NCBI GenBank assembly: GCA_030374735.1
Contig: JASCIV010000683.1
Span: 1 to 14,467 of the forward strand
Direction: 5' to 3'
Origin: Gracilaria caudata
Taxonomy: Eukaryota; Rhodophyta; Florideophyceae; Gracilariales; Gracilariaceae
DNA length: 14,467 nucleotides
The position numbers and the translations under genes were made by a program. Shown here piece by piece: positions 1 through 8,705 of the stretch. Within the stretch, counting starts at the first letter, position 1. The number at the start of each line of letters is the position of its first letter. The notes under the pieces are model-generated. The model saw only the letters and a list, made by a program, of their open reading frames with translations. It did not search any database and was not told the origin of the DNA.

Positions 1-96
1 CTCTCCCCACTCCCTCGCCCTTTACCTTCCGCGCGCCGCTCCCTCGTCCCGTCTGTTCCGCGTCGTGTCTCCCTCTCTCCCCCTCGCGCCGCCGCG

Positions 97-3000
97 ATGC
101 AGCCCCCTCCAACCTTCAAGCCCCCCGTCAGTGTCTCCGTGCTTGCCCTTCAGAACCTCTCCACAGTCCCGTTCATCCGCCTCGCGCTTCGCTCCAACCC
201 ACTGACAAACCTCGCTTCGCCTGTCGCCCGCCGCGCGAAGTGGCTGGAACATGGAGTGGGCCCTCAAACCGCTTTCCCCGCCGTCGCACTTGCGCTTCTT
301 GCCGAGCAGCTTCCCGCCGCGCTTGCCTCCCTTGTACGCCCGTCCCCGCCAAAGCCATCGCCAAAGCCTTCTCGCAATCCTCTGACGACCGGCTCGTTGT
401 GGGTGTTTGGAGCCACTCCAACATTAGAATCCGCCAAAAGCTTGCTCTCAGATGTCTTCCTTGTGGAAGAACAAGGAATGTGGACCGCCGCCTCATCTCC
501 GGTTCATACCCACGCGTTCACCACCGCCATTCACCGCGCCATCGTGCTAGCCCTTCAATCGCAAGGCGCACTCCGCGTTGCTAATCAGGTCGTACACCCT
601 TCGGTTGGCCTCTCCTATACCTTCTCTGTATCGCTCTCTGCCCCACCCGAATCTCGCATTATCATTCGAGTCGCTGTCAAGAATTCAAAGGCGCGCAAAA
701 TCGCCGACCATGACCTGCTGCGCGACTCTAAGAGCCCCTTAAACGTTGTAACTGCACCCCTTGGCACCCCAGCCGTGTTGTCTCCTCGTGCGCCGGCTGG
801 TGATGCTTTGACAGAGTCTGTTCTCAACAGATGGCGGGAGGCTGGCATGTATCCTTGTGGACCATCCTCTTCAGCGGACTTGGACACTTCAGTGGTGTTT
901 GTCAAGTTCGAAAATGGATTAGAAGCTCCCTTTCCAAGAGCTGTAGTTCTTACCAACGAGCCGCTGGCACCTCCTGAGCCAATTAGGTCCACGGACATAT
1001 CTCGAGCTTCTCTTCATGTCAAGAAGAGTGCCAAAGCTTCGAACTTGTGGAAGTCGAGAAAGCGGCCCAGGTCTCCTTCCCCGTGTAGCCCTCCTGCTGG
1101 CAATACTGGTGTTGCTCCCTCAGTACCTTCGGAACCCCCGCCGTCTTGTGAGGAGCCTTCTGAGCCATACGTCGATGATGCTCCGACTGCACAGACAATC
1201 AATGCTGCAATTCGATCCCTTCAGCAAAATGGAAACAAAGACTCTATTCCCGTTTTGCAACATCCACTCGTTGAACCGGTTTTTGCGCCTGTACTGGGCA
1301 GTTCTGACCCTACCAAGTCGCCCTTGCAAAGCTCATTGAAAGGGGATCCAACCATTGCACAAGGTGGAAGTGCGACAGGAGACGTTGGCCTGAGTGTTGC
1401 TCAGGAGCAGAAGAGTGAGCCAGTTCCCGTCTCGGAACAGAACGTGAAGACTGAGCCTTCAACATTTGCTATTAACGCCGGCAATGGACTGGACTCTTTC
1501 CCACTGGATGGCGATGTTTCCACCTCACAAGATTTCCTGCACGGTGGGGCTGGGATAGGCATGACAGACTTCAGTACTCTAGACGAAGTTGCTGAATTCT
1601 TCCGAGACGGTGTAGACGAACGCCTTCAGGAAGAACAGAATAACCCTGTTGCAAACGACAATTCGGCTCATCCTCGCCCTGAAAATACACAAGGATTGAC
1701 CGAACATAACTTGAACGTTGCAGATGCAATGCAGCAGGTTAGTAAACCTGAGGGGCAGACTGCAAGAATGGATGTAGATTCAGTGCCCATTGATTCATCT
1801 GTCACACGCATGGGCGTTAGCGATGGTCTATCTGTGTCAGATGACAAATTGAAATCAATGTCACCCACTGATCTTGTGCGCGCAGCTTTGAGAAGCTTTC
1901 GTTCTCCTATGGTTCCAGACAAACCATCGAATTCGGGTGTCAAGGAAAAGCTCAGTGCGTTTTTCGAGGACGATTTCACTGAACGTCGTCGTGCAAGGCT
2001 GTGTACCTCTCAGCGAATCACTAAAGCCAGGAGACTGTCAAAGCTATACAACCCGCAATCGAGGTTTCGTCTCCTGAAGACGTCTCAGGACGATGACTCT
2101 AAAGGATTTCTAAAAAGTGATGAGGGCATTAGCAATGAAGGCGAGGGCATAAGCAACCGTAAGACTTTGTATATACCTCGGAAAAAGCTGAAAGCTTTCT
2201 CTAGACTCCGTCAGCTAGGAGAAGTCAAAGACCTGTCGCTGCTAAGAACAGAATCAACATGGGAATTCTCAGAATCAGATGACGAATCCGAACCTAAGGC
2301 CCACGAATCGCCAAAGACATCGTTTTCGTCTGCAACTTTGCTGTCCTTAAACGACCTTGATCGCTCTAGTCAAAAAGGCGACCATCAAGCCACGATCGGG
2401 GAACGCAATTCTGAGACCGATGCGTTGAAACTGGCAGACTCGGTTGCCATTGACTGTGCAAGCGCGTGTTACGTGTTATCTGCAGAACGCACCCCACAAC
2501 CTGGGTTTCCGTCGGCCCTCGCCGAGAACGCTTTCTCGCCGAGCCCTTCGCATGGAGTCCGGGAGGAGGATCAGAAGCCTGCAGCTACAGTTCAAATATC
2601 TCACAATGCGAACAAAAGGTTCCTACCGCATCCGTCGACTAAGACACATATGCCTCCAATATCAGGTTCCCCTTGTGGAAGGTCTTCGACAAAGAGAGAT
2701 GGAGACATGTACAATCTTATGTCCCTACTTGAAATGCAACTGTTCTCAATGAATGAACTCTCCTTGTTTCGAGGAAATATGAATGATTTTACAGATTGTA
2801 AGCAAAGGGCATCTACGGAGATGGAGACAGATATGGTTTCTTCAGCTACAATGCGGCGAGTACTCTTGGGGCTGCCACGAGCTTTGGAAACAAGTCAGGT
2901 ATTCAAAACATGCTTGGAGTCTCTTGGGTGCGGTCCCAAGTTATCGGAGAACAACGCTCGAGAGTTTTGCATACCGGATACCGAGACCAAAACTGATAGC

Positions 3001-5097
3001 CCGGAACAAAACGTGCCCAGTGTGCTAGGTCCGCTTACTATCAATGAGTACATGGGACGATCTGCGGCCGTGTTTCCTCTAAACCCTCCAAAAGTGTGTG
3101 TCGGCTATGATAAGGAATGGATGGAGACTTTTGGTGGGGCTATCCCGACTTGGGAGAAAGCTGGGCTTGAGCCGTATAGTGAGCGGAAGAATGTGGAATA
3201 CGTTGCGATTGCACCGGAGGACATCCAAGAAGATGTGAACGTGTTCCTTCGAGATGTGTCATCTGCGTACGAGGAGTGTTCATTTGGGACACATTCCCTC
3301 TTTCCGTTCGAACGAGTTGCTTTCATTTCCAACTCAATGGTAGAATCGACTTCCTCGGATAGTGGCAATGGTGCGGGTTTATCTGAAGTAGAGAGGGCTA
3401 TGACAGAGCAATACCAATTGTACGTCAAAGCCCTAGGCACAAAACTGGCTTCCTTAACTCGCGATAGCCGAAGGAACCCGATATCGGCTCCAACCAATAT
3501 TGTTGCTTACGTCATCTCGCCGTTTGAGAAAAAGCGGACTGCGGCGAATGTAGCGCTCATGCGTGCCGTTTCCCCATTGGTGAACGCCGTCCCTGATGCC
3601 ATACCCTCAGGTATGGGTGCCACACCACCCATCCCAAACCTTCCTGCTGCTCCATGGAGGGCCTCTTCATCGAAGGGGATCGTCTCCTTGACCGTAAGGA
3701 TTCTCCCTCGGGAAGTTGTTGATCGGAATCTTTCTGGTTCTGCTGAGACGGACCGCATGAGTGATCGCTCTTTACGGCCCCAGCTGATGAAAGCCGTCTC
3801 GTTCGCTGTGTTCAATTCCATTCGCACGAAGAGAGTGAGGATACCAAGCATTGACAGTGAAGTTGCGAGTGTCCTCTCACGTGCATCACTCATGCCGGAC
3901 GATCTTATGTCCCCAATGACGCCGGACATTGTGGCAGAGTCACCTGGAGGAGCCTCGATAACTCCTGTGTCACCGTTAGGTGCCAACACCGAAGATGGTG
4001 TGTCGCATACCACGCAAGTTGCTGCTCAAGGCTTGCATGTCGGACACGTTGATCAGAGTTGTGCGCTTTCCCCCTCATTTCTTTATGAGCCGGCCATCGT
4101 ATTAGCAGGGGTAGGAAAGCACATGGGACAAACTAATTCACGTGCCGACATTGTTCTGCATCTAGCGTACACGTTCTGCGATGCGACCTCTAGGTTTGTG
4201 TTTGCCTGGACAGATCAAAGGGGCGAACTACTAGATATCGCCACGGTACCTGTTGTCAGAGCCGCTATGACATCATCAAGGCGGAAGGCCTTCTGGGGCA
4301 TGTGGGCTCGAGGGCAGAGATGGAGAATATCATATGTCGACGAAGTTCATGCGACTGTGTCCCGACTTGGCCAAATGACTCCAGGGGAACTGGAAGACTG
4401 GGACTGGGTAATCGGGAAAGTAATGTCATCGAAGTCGAGCTTGTCTGAAAAGAGCTCTGACGAAGATAATGTTTCTGTAGTGAGGAGATTCCCACCACTG
4501 CAGCAGCAAAAACCCGATGACGTGAACGATGTCTATACAGAGTTCTCGACACCCGCAACCCCAGGTGTATCGCAACCGACTAGTTCTGGAGCAGCGTCTA
4601 AAGGAGCACCGTCGATTGACGTGAAAATGCCGCCCGTGTGTTCAGTGTCCGTGGTGAGTGTTTGTAATCTAGAGACGCATTTGTTCTTGGAGGAGTCAAT
4701 GGATCTGAACGCAGACAGACGGGATTTCGCTATAGTTGGGAAGGAGCGCCTGTCTAGAGGGAAGAACGTACAAGCCACCGCTGTACTAGTTCGGTATGAG
4801 AGTGAAGGCATGAAAGCGCTTGAGGTCAACGTGTTGCGGCATTATGGTAGTGCTGGGCATAGTGAGGAAATGTCGGACGAACGGTCGCCGTGGGATTCGC
4901 TTGATGTGCAGACTATAGCACATACAATTGCTTCGAACTTCCATGAGCTGAGGTACACGACGTCACCTCCGTGTTGGCCCGCGCAAAAGTGGCTTAGCAT
5001 GTATCCCGTCCATATGGATGCAATTCGTGGCTACCAAGCGAATTTGAGATTGCTGCATCGACATGGACTCGGAGCGCAGTCCGCAAGCTCGCGGTAG
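97..5097 (+). CDS. MED13: Mediator complex subunit 13 (MED13), large single-exon gene
   Basis: This is a 1666-residue protein recognised as MED13, the subunit that links the CDK8 kinase module to core Mediator in the nucleus. Visible landmarks: an N-terminal domain including LWVFG at residues 101-105; a long low-complexity, acidic and Ser/Pro-rich middle (about 300-980) with a basic nuclear-localisation-like patch at 319-325; and the Argonaute-like MID region from about 997 (PPKVCVGYDKEW, then GGAIPTWEKAGLEPY) to about 1140. A PIWI-like C-terminal region follows, with AIVLAGVGKHMGQ near 1332 and the typical GELEDWDWVIGKV near 1431-1443. The tail contains SMYPVHMDAIRG. Yeast Srb9 is about 1420 residues and human MED13 about 2170, so the length fits. 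The ATG at 97 has a purine at -3 and follows a CT-rich leader, but the frame stays open to base 1, so an upstream start cannot be excluded. It converges with GRC3. The family call is firm; the start is less so. Confidence 0.9.
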   Translation: MQPPPTFKPPVSVSVLALQNLSTVPFIRLALRSNPLTNLASPVARRAKWLEHGVGPQTAFPAVALALLAEQLPAALASLVRPSPPKPSPKPSRNPLTTGSLWVFGATPTLESAKSLLSDVFLVEEQGMWTAASSPVHTHAFTTAIHRAIVLALQSQGALRVANQVVHPSVGLSYTFSVSLSAPPESRIIIRVAVKNSKARKIADHDLLRDSKSPLNVVTAPLGTPAVLSPRAPAGDALTESVLNRWREAGMYPCGPSSSADLDTSVVFVKFENGLEAPFPRAVVLTNEPLAPPEPIRSTDISRASLHVKKSAKASNLWKSRKRPRSPSPCSPPAGNTGVAPSVPSEPPPSCEEPSEPYVDDAPTAQTINAAIRSLQQNGNKDSIPVLQHPLVEPVFAPVLGSSDPTKSPLQSSLKGDPTIAQGGSATGDVGLSVAQEQKSEPVPVSEQNVKTEPSTFAINAGNGLDSFPLDGDVSTSQDFLHGGAGIGMTDFSTLDEVAEFFRDGVDERLQEEQNNPVANDNSAHPRPENTQGLTEHNLNVADAMQQVSKPEGQTARMDVDSVPIDSSVTRMGVSDGLSVSDDKLKSMSPTDLVRAALRSFRSPMVPDKPSNSGVKEKLSAFFEDDFTERRRARLCTSQRITKARRLSKLYNPQSRFRLLKTSQDDDSKGFLKSDEGISNEGEGISNRKTLYIPRKKLKAFSRLRQLGEVKDLSLLRTESTWEFSESDDESEPKAHESPKTSFSSATLLSLNDLDRSSQKGDHQATIGERNSETDALKLADSVAIDCASACYVLSAERTPQPGFPSALAENAFSPSPSHGVREEDQKPAATVQISHNANKRFLPHPSTKTHMPPISGSPCGRSSTKRDGDMYNLMSLLEMQLFSMNELSLFRGNMNDFTDCKQRASTEMETDMVSSATMRRVLLGLPRALETSQVFKTCLESLGCGPKLSENNAREFCIPDTETKTDSPEQNVPSVLGPLTINEYMGRSAAVFPLNPPKVCVGYDKEWMETFGGAIPTWEKAGLEPYSERKNVEYVAIAPEDIQEDVNVFLRDVSSAYEECSFGTHSLFPFERVAFISNSMVESTSSDSGNGAGLSEVERAMTEQYQLYVKALGTKLASLTRDSRRNPISAPTNIVAYVISPFEKKRTAANVALMRAVSPLVNAVPDAIPSGMGATPPIPNLPAAPWRASSSKGIVSLTVRILPREVVDRNLSGSAETDRMSDRSLRPQLMKAVSFAVFNSIRTKRVRIPSIDSEVASVLSRASLMPDDLMSPMTPDIVAESPGGASITPVSPLGANTEDGVSHTTQVAAQGLHVGHVDQSCALSPSFLYEPAIVLAGVGKHMGQTNSRADIVLHLAYTFCDATSRFVFAWTDQRGELLDIATVPVVRAAMTSSRRKAFWGMWARGQRWRISYVDEVHATVSRLGQMTPGELEDWDWVIGKVMSSKSSLSEKSSDEDNVSVVRRFPPLQQQKPDDVNDVYTEFSTPATPGVSQPTSSGAASKGAPSIDVKMPPVCSVSVVSVCNLETHLFLEESMDLNADRRDFAIVGKERLSRGKNVQATAVLVRYESEGMKALEVNVLRHYGSAGHSEEMSDERSPWDSLDVQTIAHTIASNFHELRYTTSPPCWPAQKWLSMYPVHMDAIRGYQANLRLLHRHGLGAQSASSR

Positions 5098-5338
5098 CTG
5101 GAGCACTGCCGCAATTGTACAGAAGACACAGGGAGGTCTTAGACGGTAGTTCGACCAATTAACTAAATCGTGTTATCTGATTAATAACAAGTCGGGATTG
5201 CCCAGCCCCTGTTTGACGCGGAGGCATGTCAAAAACATTCATTCGACAACATCATGTCTACGAGTTCACTTTTCACGAGCGATACATCATTATTCGTACC
5301 TTCCCAGCAGCGCGCCTTCAAACAGAACAGTGACAAGA
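5098..5338. other. Convergent intergenic region between MED13 and GRC3
   Basis: These 241 bases separate the stop codons of two facing genes and must hold both 3' ends. The stretch is more AT-rich than the flanking coding DNA (for example the part around 5160-5190 with attaataa). I see no RNA gene and no reading frame that looks like more than a chance frame. Confidence 0.6.
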
Positions 5339-7294
5339 CTATTTTCGACCGAGCGTGCCTCGACTACGCATTGGCTCTGCCGTATGAACTGACCCCGACA
5401 GGATAAACGGAGCCGTGCCTGACTTCAAAAGGTTTGGCGACGCATTGGAAAAGAACAGAGCTTGAGGTAACTGAATACCACTACTAAAAAGCAATGTGTC
5501 GCAGAGCTGTAGAGACTCTTCACAAACAGGCGTGCAGATGTACAAGAAGCCTGTATCAGGATCGCAACCCCTCACTATCCCGAATCCTTGGACAGACCAA
5601 TCTTGCAGCTTCTCTCCATCAACGTCGACCTGCTTTCCCAACGCAACCATGCAAGCATTTAATCCTTCTATGCACATTCCACTCAAAGATTTTTCTTCAG
5701 CGCATATTAGTTCAACATCGTCTACGTGCACATTGTACACTCTGCCGATCGCGAGTTCTTTAGAAAAGTATGACGCAACATGAAGCTCTCTTAATAACAC
5801 TGGGGGAAAGCACATATCTCTTTCTCTTCGAGGAGTAGTTAAACAAAAACTGCGATCTTCGGGAAAGTTTGATACAAGCTCAGCTATAGCTCGGCGAGGC
5901 TCCTGACCCGTAAGACGTAGCTGTGCAAGATGAGTTGCGTTAGTATGCGTTGTAAGGTGATGGAGCAGATCAGCTCCAATGCCAGTTGTCCAGCCATCAG
6001 AGTTGATGACAACAGGCAACTCATGCTGCTCTGCAAAGTTCAAAGCCTCTTTGCACACAAGTTCAACAAATATGGCGTATTGATCTGGATCTTCCCTCGG
6101 TGTTGTATCACCAAAGAAACGAGCAGCCAGAGGGATACGTCTATTTGAAGCAGCTGCTGAGCCTATTCTCATTTCTTTCACACAGTAAGCAGCAACCAGT
6201 CCGGGGGGACTCATCTCAGACTGTCCGACATCTGAGTCCAAGAGAACAACTGCCCGATACCGTTGAAGAAGACGGTTCAAGACACACCTGGTGAATGTAG
6301 ACTTGCCAGACCCGCCGCCGCCGCATACAAGTAGTCTTAGATCAGAAGGATTTGATGCTTTGTCCAAATAGTCATTCAAACGACTAACGACGCTATCCCA
6401 CTCTGGCCACTCTTCAAAGTTGCCAAACCTGTTTGACTGTGGGTAAACTGACATGCCGTCCACAAGCTGTTCGCCGGGGGATATTGATGGGTGACCTGCG
6501 ATTTCATTAAACGCACTGAGACTATTTCGAAGTTCGGCAGAAAGTTGGAATGCATCAGACGCTTGCCATACTCGAGGATCAGATGAGGTGGAGGAGAGAA
6601 CAACAATGCAACCGTCTTTTCGAAGCTCCTTCTTAGAAAAGCGCAGAGAGTGGCGGATACGATTGTTGACGATTGCATCCGGGTGTTGCTCACTCGCAGA
6701 TATCGGTGGGCGGCGTTTGTTCGACGTTTTGCTGGATGTAGAGGCAATGGTGACGATAAACGGCGCATAGGGCGCAGAGAAGATTAGAATGGGATCGCTG
6801 TCGCTTGTATACGTCTGACAGAAAATTCTGGCACACCCGCTAACAACTGAAAGCCATACTGATCCTGAAAGCGGCAGGGCTTGCGCGCCCACCCTTATAG
6901 CGACGTATTTTGCTCCATCTTTAAGACCTGATTTGAGCTGAGCAAAGTGTTTCTCGGGCTTGGGTGCTGAAGGGGGAGTTATGGAGGAGTTCTGTTTCAC
7001 AGGTTGTATTTGAGAAACGGTTGGTTGACGCGGAGATAAAGGAGGCGAGTTGCAATATTCGGATAGAACGGGGTCATCTTCTTCAACATCCTTCTCAGAA
7101 GAGTCTGAGGGTTGGTTGACCCTGAGAATGGAGTCATGTTGGAAAGTCAGAAGAGGGGTGGATTCGGTGCTGGTGTGCTTTTGCTCGGGTTGGTCAGTGA
7201 ATGTGGGCAGAGTTTGAAAGAGAGGACGCTTTGACTTTCGGCGCTTTGATAAGAGTCGTTTTCCTTCGATGGCTCGAGAGCTCCTGCGTTCCAT
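5339..7294 (-). CDS. GRC3: Polynucleotide 5'-hydroxyl kinase GRC3/NOL9 (pre-rRNA processing)
   Basis: This 651-residue protein belongs to the Clp1/Grc3 family of RNA 5'-hydroxyl kinases. In yeast and human, Grc3/NOL9 works with Las1 in the nucleolus or nucleus, phosphorylating the 5'-OH end left after ITS2 cleavage of pre-rRNA. The P-loop is GGGGSGKST at residues 325-333, with K331 as the expected phosphate-binding lysine. The Walker B-like stretch VVLLDSDVGQSE is at 349-360 and is followed by the family-typical SPPG. The N-terminal 120 or so residues are low complexity and begin with a basic patch (KRLLSKRRKSKR) that could serve as a nucleolar signal. The C-terminal domain is weakly conserved. 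Length matches yeast Grc3 (about 630) and human NOL9 (about 700), which favours Grc3/NOL9 over the shorter Clp1. The ATG has A at -3 and is preceded by an in-frame TGA, so the start is well supported. No intron is evident. Confidence 0.88.
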   Translation of the reverse strand: MERRSSRAIEGKRLLSKRRKSKRPLFQTLPTFTDQPEQKHTSTESTPLLTFQHDSILRVNQPSDSSEKDVEEDDPVLSEYCNSPPLSPRQPTVSQIQPVKQNSSITPPSAPKPEKHFAQLKSGLKDGAKYVAIRVGAQALPLSGSVWLSVVSGCARIFCQTYTSDSDPILIFSAPYAPFIVTIASTSSKTSNKRRPPISASEQHPDAIVNNRIRHSLRFSKKELRKDGCIVVLSSTSSDPRVWQASDAFQLSAELRNSLSAFNEIAGHPSISPGEQLVDGMSVYPQSNRFGNFEEWPEWDSVVSRLNDYLDKASNPSDLRLLVCGGGGSGKSTFTRCVLNRLLQRYRAVVLLDSDVGQSEMSPPGLVAAYCVKEMRIGSAAASNRRIPLAARFFGDTTPREDPDQYAIFVELVCKEALNFAEQHELPVVINSDGWTTGIGADLLHHLTTHTNATHLAQLRLTGQEPRRAIAELVSNFPEDRSFCLTTPRRERDMCFPPVLLRELHVASYFSKELAIGRVYNVHVDDVELICAEEKSLSGMCIEGLNACMVALGKQVDVDGEKLQDWSVQGFGIVRGCDPDTGFLYICTPVCEESLQLCDTLLFSSGIQLPQALFFSNASPNLLKSGTAPFILSGSVHTAEPMRSRGTLGRK

Positions 7295-7571
7295 TTTGCA
7301 GGACGTTTTATGTTCTCAAGCTCATGAACGATGGCGCAAGTATTCCAGAATCCATCTGTAGTGCACGGTTCCTCTTGAACGCCGATAGTTACGACACGGT
7401 GGGTAATTCAACAGCGGTGGTTCCGTGAAGCATGCTTTATTTGCACAAGTTCTATCATCTACCTTCGATACAAGATCGCACGACGACGCCGTACCGACGG
7501 CCTCATACAGAGGCGCTATAATCCGCAAAAATTTTTTCACTTTACTGCATAATGCATTGCTTTCGATGAAT

Positions 7572-7585
7572 TAAACCGTGGTTTA
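7572..7585. repeat. Short perfect palindrome (6-bp arms, 2-base centre)
   Basis: TAAACC-GT-GGTTTA reads as an inverted repeat with 6-bp arms and a two-base centre. It lies about 280 bases upstream of the GRC3 start and could be a dimeric transcription-factor site. It is short enough to arise by chance. Confidence 0.3.
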
Positions 7586-8020
7586 TTACCTTCTTCCTCA
7601 CCGTCTAACTCCAGACGAAAGTGAAGTTGTGTGGAGCATGTACATTATATAAAACTGTGAGAGTTAGCAACCCCCAGGAGCGAAGCAATCTGAATGAGCT
7701 GAAGGTTCAGGTTTCCTAGATGCGCAAATAACGCGGGTGAGAACGGGGCAGAAGCATCGATATGCTCAACGATTGCGTCGCGCAGATGCAGACGGCTCCA
7801 TGTCAATCGTGCGACCGCGATGACAGACAAATAAGGAAGAACTGAACCATCGCAATGGTGTGGCTATGAGCGAAAGCTTGCCAGAACCCAAGGAGCAGAA
7901 TGATAGCAAACCGATCCGATGTAAAGTTCAAAGTTCAGCTCGTGGCCGTTGAAAGACACACATAAAACGATTTGATTTGGGTGCCAAAACGACGCGAATT
8001 TTGATCACTGCGTCATTCGC

Positions 8021-8026
8021 TATAAA
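8021..8026 (+). promoter_or_regulatory. Candidate TATA box of the small SHOCT-like gene
   Basis: TATAAA sits 175 bases upstream of the ATG at 8196, followed by AT-rich sequence and then a C-rich leader. A start site about 25-30 bases downstream would fall near 8050. The position is plausible but rests on the motif alone. Confidence 0.4.
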
Positions 8027-8195
8027 CAAATTTGTAAATTCATCAACCGTTCAATGCGCTGTCGCCACACGCGAGCCGCCTCCACCACCGCCGATCCTTC
8101 AAACCGTCCAAACGACCGCCCACCACTACCGAGCAGCGTCTCCGGAAGTTCCTTCACCCCCCACTCCCGCTCCCCAACACTCTGCTCGCAGCACA

Positions 8196-8696
8196 ATGTC
8201 CGCCGACGCCGAGAAGAAACTGCGAGAACAGCTCAAGGTCGCTCTGCAAGACGTGCGCAAGCTATACGACGACGGGCTCATCGACGAGAAGGAGTTCAAA
8301 GACCTCAAGTCGCACGAGCTCACCAAGTACAAACAGCAGCTCGCCGTCGTAACCTCCGCCTCCACGCCGCCAGAAAGCGCCAGTCCGCCCGCCGCAAAGC
8401 CAACCACATTCACGCAGCTCACGCCAATTCGCACGCCGCTCACGGCACGTCTGCGCCACACGGTGCGCCAATCCCCCGCTTCCGCGCCGTCGTATCTGTC
8501 GCCTGCCACGCAGATGCAGCCTCGTTTCTCCAAGGACGAGGTGCTTGTTGTGGATTCTGGCACGTTTCAGAGACTTACCACGCCACCTATCTTTCGACGT
8601 CGCTCGAAGAAGAGACGTATCGTGGTGCCCAGTGAGGAGTTGAACAAACTTCGACAAGCAGTACAACCGGATCAACACAAATCGCCCAAGAGTTGA
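8196..8696 (+). CDS. Small unknown protein with SHOCT-like helical hairpin and basic patch
   Basis: This is a 166-residue protein of unknown function. Residues 6-48 form a charged helical hairpin (including LYDDGLIDEKEFKDLKSHEL) that resembles the SHOCT fold, a short domain usually found at the ends of bacterial proteins and often tied to oligomerisation. Residues 50-110 are Pro/Ser/Thr-rich and probably disordered. FRRRSKKRR at 133-141 looks like a nuclear localisation signal. There is no signal peptide or membrane segment. The same frame is open upstream to about 7977 but has no ATG before 8196; this ATG has A at -3 and begins the structured part. The gene ends 9 nt from the SmB stop on the other strand, so the two mRNAs must overlap at their 3' ends. 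An overlapping frame opened by an ATG at 8054 gives only an Arg/Ala/His-rich translation and is rejected as the product. The gene is likely real; the domain label is tentative. Confidence 0.6.
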   Translation: MSADAEKKLREQLKVALQDVRKLYDDGLIDEKEFKDLKSHELTKYKQQLAVVTSASTPPESASPPAAKPTTFTQLTPIRTPLTARLRHTVRQSPASAPSYLSPATQMQPRFSKDEVLVVDSGTFQRLTTPPIFRRRSKKRRIVVPSEELNKLRQAVQPDQHKSPKS

Positions 8697-8705
8697 CGCG
8701 CTTTT

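Larger units (their letters stand above)
7295..8195. other. Divergent intergenic region without a supported gene
   Basis: This roughly 900-base stretch separates the divergent GRC3 (-) and small SHOCT-like (+) genes and presumably carries both promoters. It is AT-richer than the genes to its right. It contains a TATA-like box at 8021, a second TATA-like string at 7646, a short palindrome at 7572-7585, and a C-rich leader (about 8075-8195) before the next ATG. A minus-strand frame from about 7998 to 7645, broken by a single TAG, was examined but could not be identified. I found no tRNA B-box, snRNA signature or convincing snoRNA boxes by eye. Confidence 0.55.

Noticed and set aside
5145..5170. 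T-arm-like GTTCGACC string suggesting a tRNA
   Set aside because: The flanking bases do not pair into a T stem, and no A-box or acceptor stem is present.
7977..8195. N-terminal extension of the SHOCT-like protein from a TTG
   Set aside because: There is no ATG in this part, it overlaps the TATA-like box, and its translation is Pro-rich leader-like sequence.
8054..8635. 193-codon frame overlapping the SHOCT-like gene
   Set aside because: The translation is Arg/Ala/His-rich with no domain, typical of an off-frame reading of a GC-rich gene.
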